Assembly: GCA_016871015.1 (NCBI GenBank)
Contig: VFZX01000010.1
Span: forward strand, 1 to 51,566
DNA length: 51,566 nt
Origin: Acidobacteriota bacterium
Lineage (GTDB): Bacteria; Acidobacteriota; Terriglobia; Bryobacterales; Bryobacteraceae
Direction of reading: 5' to 3'
The translations under genes were made by a program, and so were the position numbers. The notes under the pieces are model-generated. The model was not told where the DNA came from. It worked only from the letters and a program-made list of their open reading frames with translations, and made no database searches. Positions 51,319 through 51,566 of this stretch are shown one piece after another (positions within the stretch are counted from its first letter, which is position 1; the number at the start of each line of letters is the position of its first letter).

Positions 51319-51566
51319 GTTTCAATTATATTATCGGGAAAATCGGGGAGGGACCTTAGCGGCTCAGTACGGTTTTTCCCCGACTCCTTTCGGGTGTACG
51401 GAGCTTCCAGGTTCCAGTGCAAATTGCGGATTGCGCGGGTTGTAAGCGTTAAACTGTAGGCGTGGGACCGATTGGTGGCCAAGGCGTGGCTTTGGGCCGG
51501 GGTGCTACTGGTCCTGCACGGGATGGCGTATTTGGAATCGTGAATGAAGCACTTCATGGCGCCACA
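51319..51566. other. Upstream region of the oxidase gene, no convincing gene
   Basis: 248 bases of AT-richer DNA upstream of the multicopper oxidase. A plus-strand frame from GTG at about 51461 is open to the window edge, but has no recognisable features; a minus-strand frame of 80 codons has no ribosome-binding site and is not convincing. Confidence 0.5.
51325..51330 (-). promoter_or_regulatory. -10 box for a probably leaderless oxidase message
   Basis: TATAAT on the minus strand, six bases (TTGAAAC less one) before the ATG; transcription would start at or next to the A of the start codon. No ribosome-binding site lies between. The -35 region is poor. Confidence 0.5.

Noticed and set aside
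51461-51566. Plus-strand frame from GTG open to the window edge
   Set aside because: Short, glycine-rich, no ribosome-binding site; cannot be supported without further sequence.
1-51566. CRISPR arrays, rRNA, tRNA, or insertion sequences with transposases
   Set aside because: Nothing with regular direct repeats and spacers, rRNA-like sequence, cloverleaf, or transposase motif was found by reading.

Overview
The window looks like chromosomal DNA of an acidobacterium, probably of the Solibacter/Bryobacter group. It is GC-rich and carries two Oar-like TonB-dependent receptors with carboxypeptidase-regulatory N-termini, a protein with the 'Solibacter' TIGR03437 domain, PadR and HxlR scraps, a winged-helix/formylglycine-enzyme fusion, and long runs of stop-start overlapping genes. 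This assignment is inferred from gene content; no rRNA or tRNA gene was found.

Layout. 1-6255 (minus): a coupled set of a PLP enzyme with a twin-arginine-like N-terminus, a NicO-type metal transporter with a His-rich loop, an unknown protein, a TIGR03437 protein, and a receptor cut by the window edge. 6272-8493 (plus): a compact Septu-like PtuA ATPase / PtuB HNH pair coupled to a YkgJ-type cysteine-cluster gene. 8617-12896 (plus): a one-shell-protein microcompartment module (BMC hexamer plus acylating aldehyde dehydrogenase with two encapsulation-like helices), an acidic protein and RecJ. 12866-16553: Nudix hydrolase, a small unknown gene, a hairpin-rich intergenic stretch, and a divergent PlsC / fatty acyl reductase pair. 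16589-19655 (plus): DUF58, SpoIIM-like and RDD genes.

19656-22560 is a decayed accessory region. It holds HxlR and PadR fragments, two scraps of a second receptor C-terminus separated by about 1.2 kb that contains a ribbon-helix-helix/partner gene pair with a palindromic operator, an intact SDR gene, and a deleted dehalogenase-like pseudogene. 22573-32317 looks like a carbohydrate or sugar-ester utilisation cluster: receptor, exported mannonate-dehydratase-like protein, two SGNH esterases, an MFS transporter with no ordinary start codon, and a PhyH oxygenase.

32325-39396 holds a CxxCH-bearing squalene-cyclase-fold protein, a cyclase-family hydrolase, a decayed HigBA-type pair, a winged-helix/PEGA/FGE/hydrolase fusion, a frameshifted TPR gene and an O-methyltransferase. 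39471-43804 is a five-gene chain coupled by ATGA overlaps (CPBP protease, BamE-like, amino-acid decarboxylase, PyrD, RidA). 43785-51318 (minus) runs multicopper oxidase, SCO, a large unknown secreted protein, a class A PBP-like protein, and an unknown membrane protein. The oxidase has a TATAAT box only seven bases before its ATG, so its message may be leaderless.

The best candidates for undescribed biology are the minimal microcompartment module, the four-part regulator/enzyme fusion, the receptor pseudogene interrupted by a toxin-antitoxin-like pair, the oxidase-to-cell-wall cluster, and the structured intergenic RNA candidate at 13989-14160.
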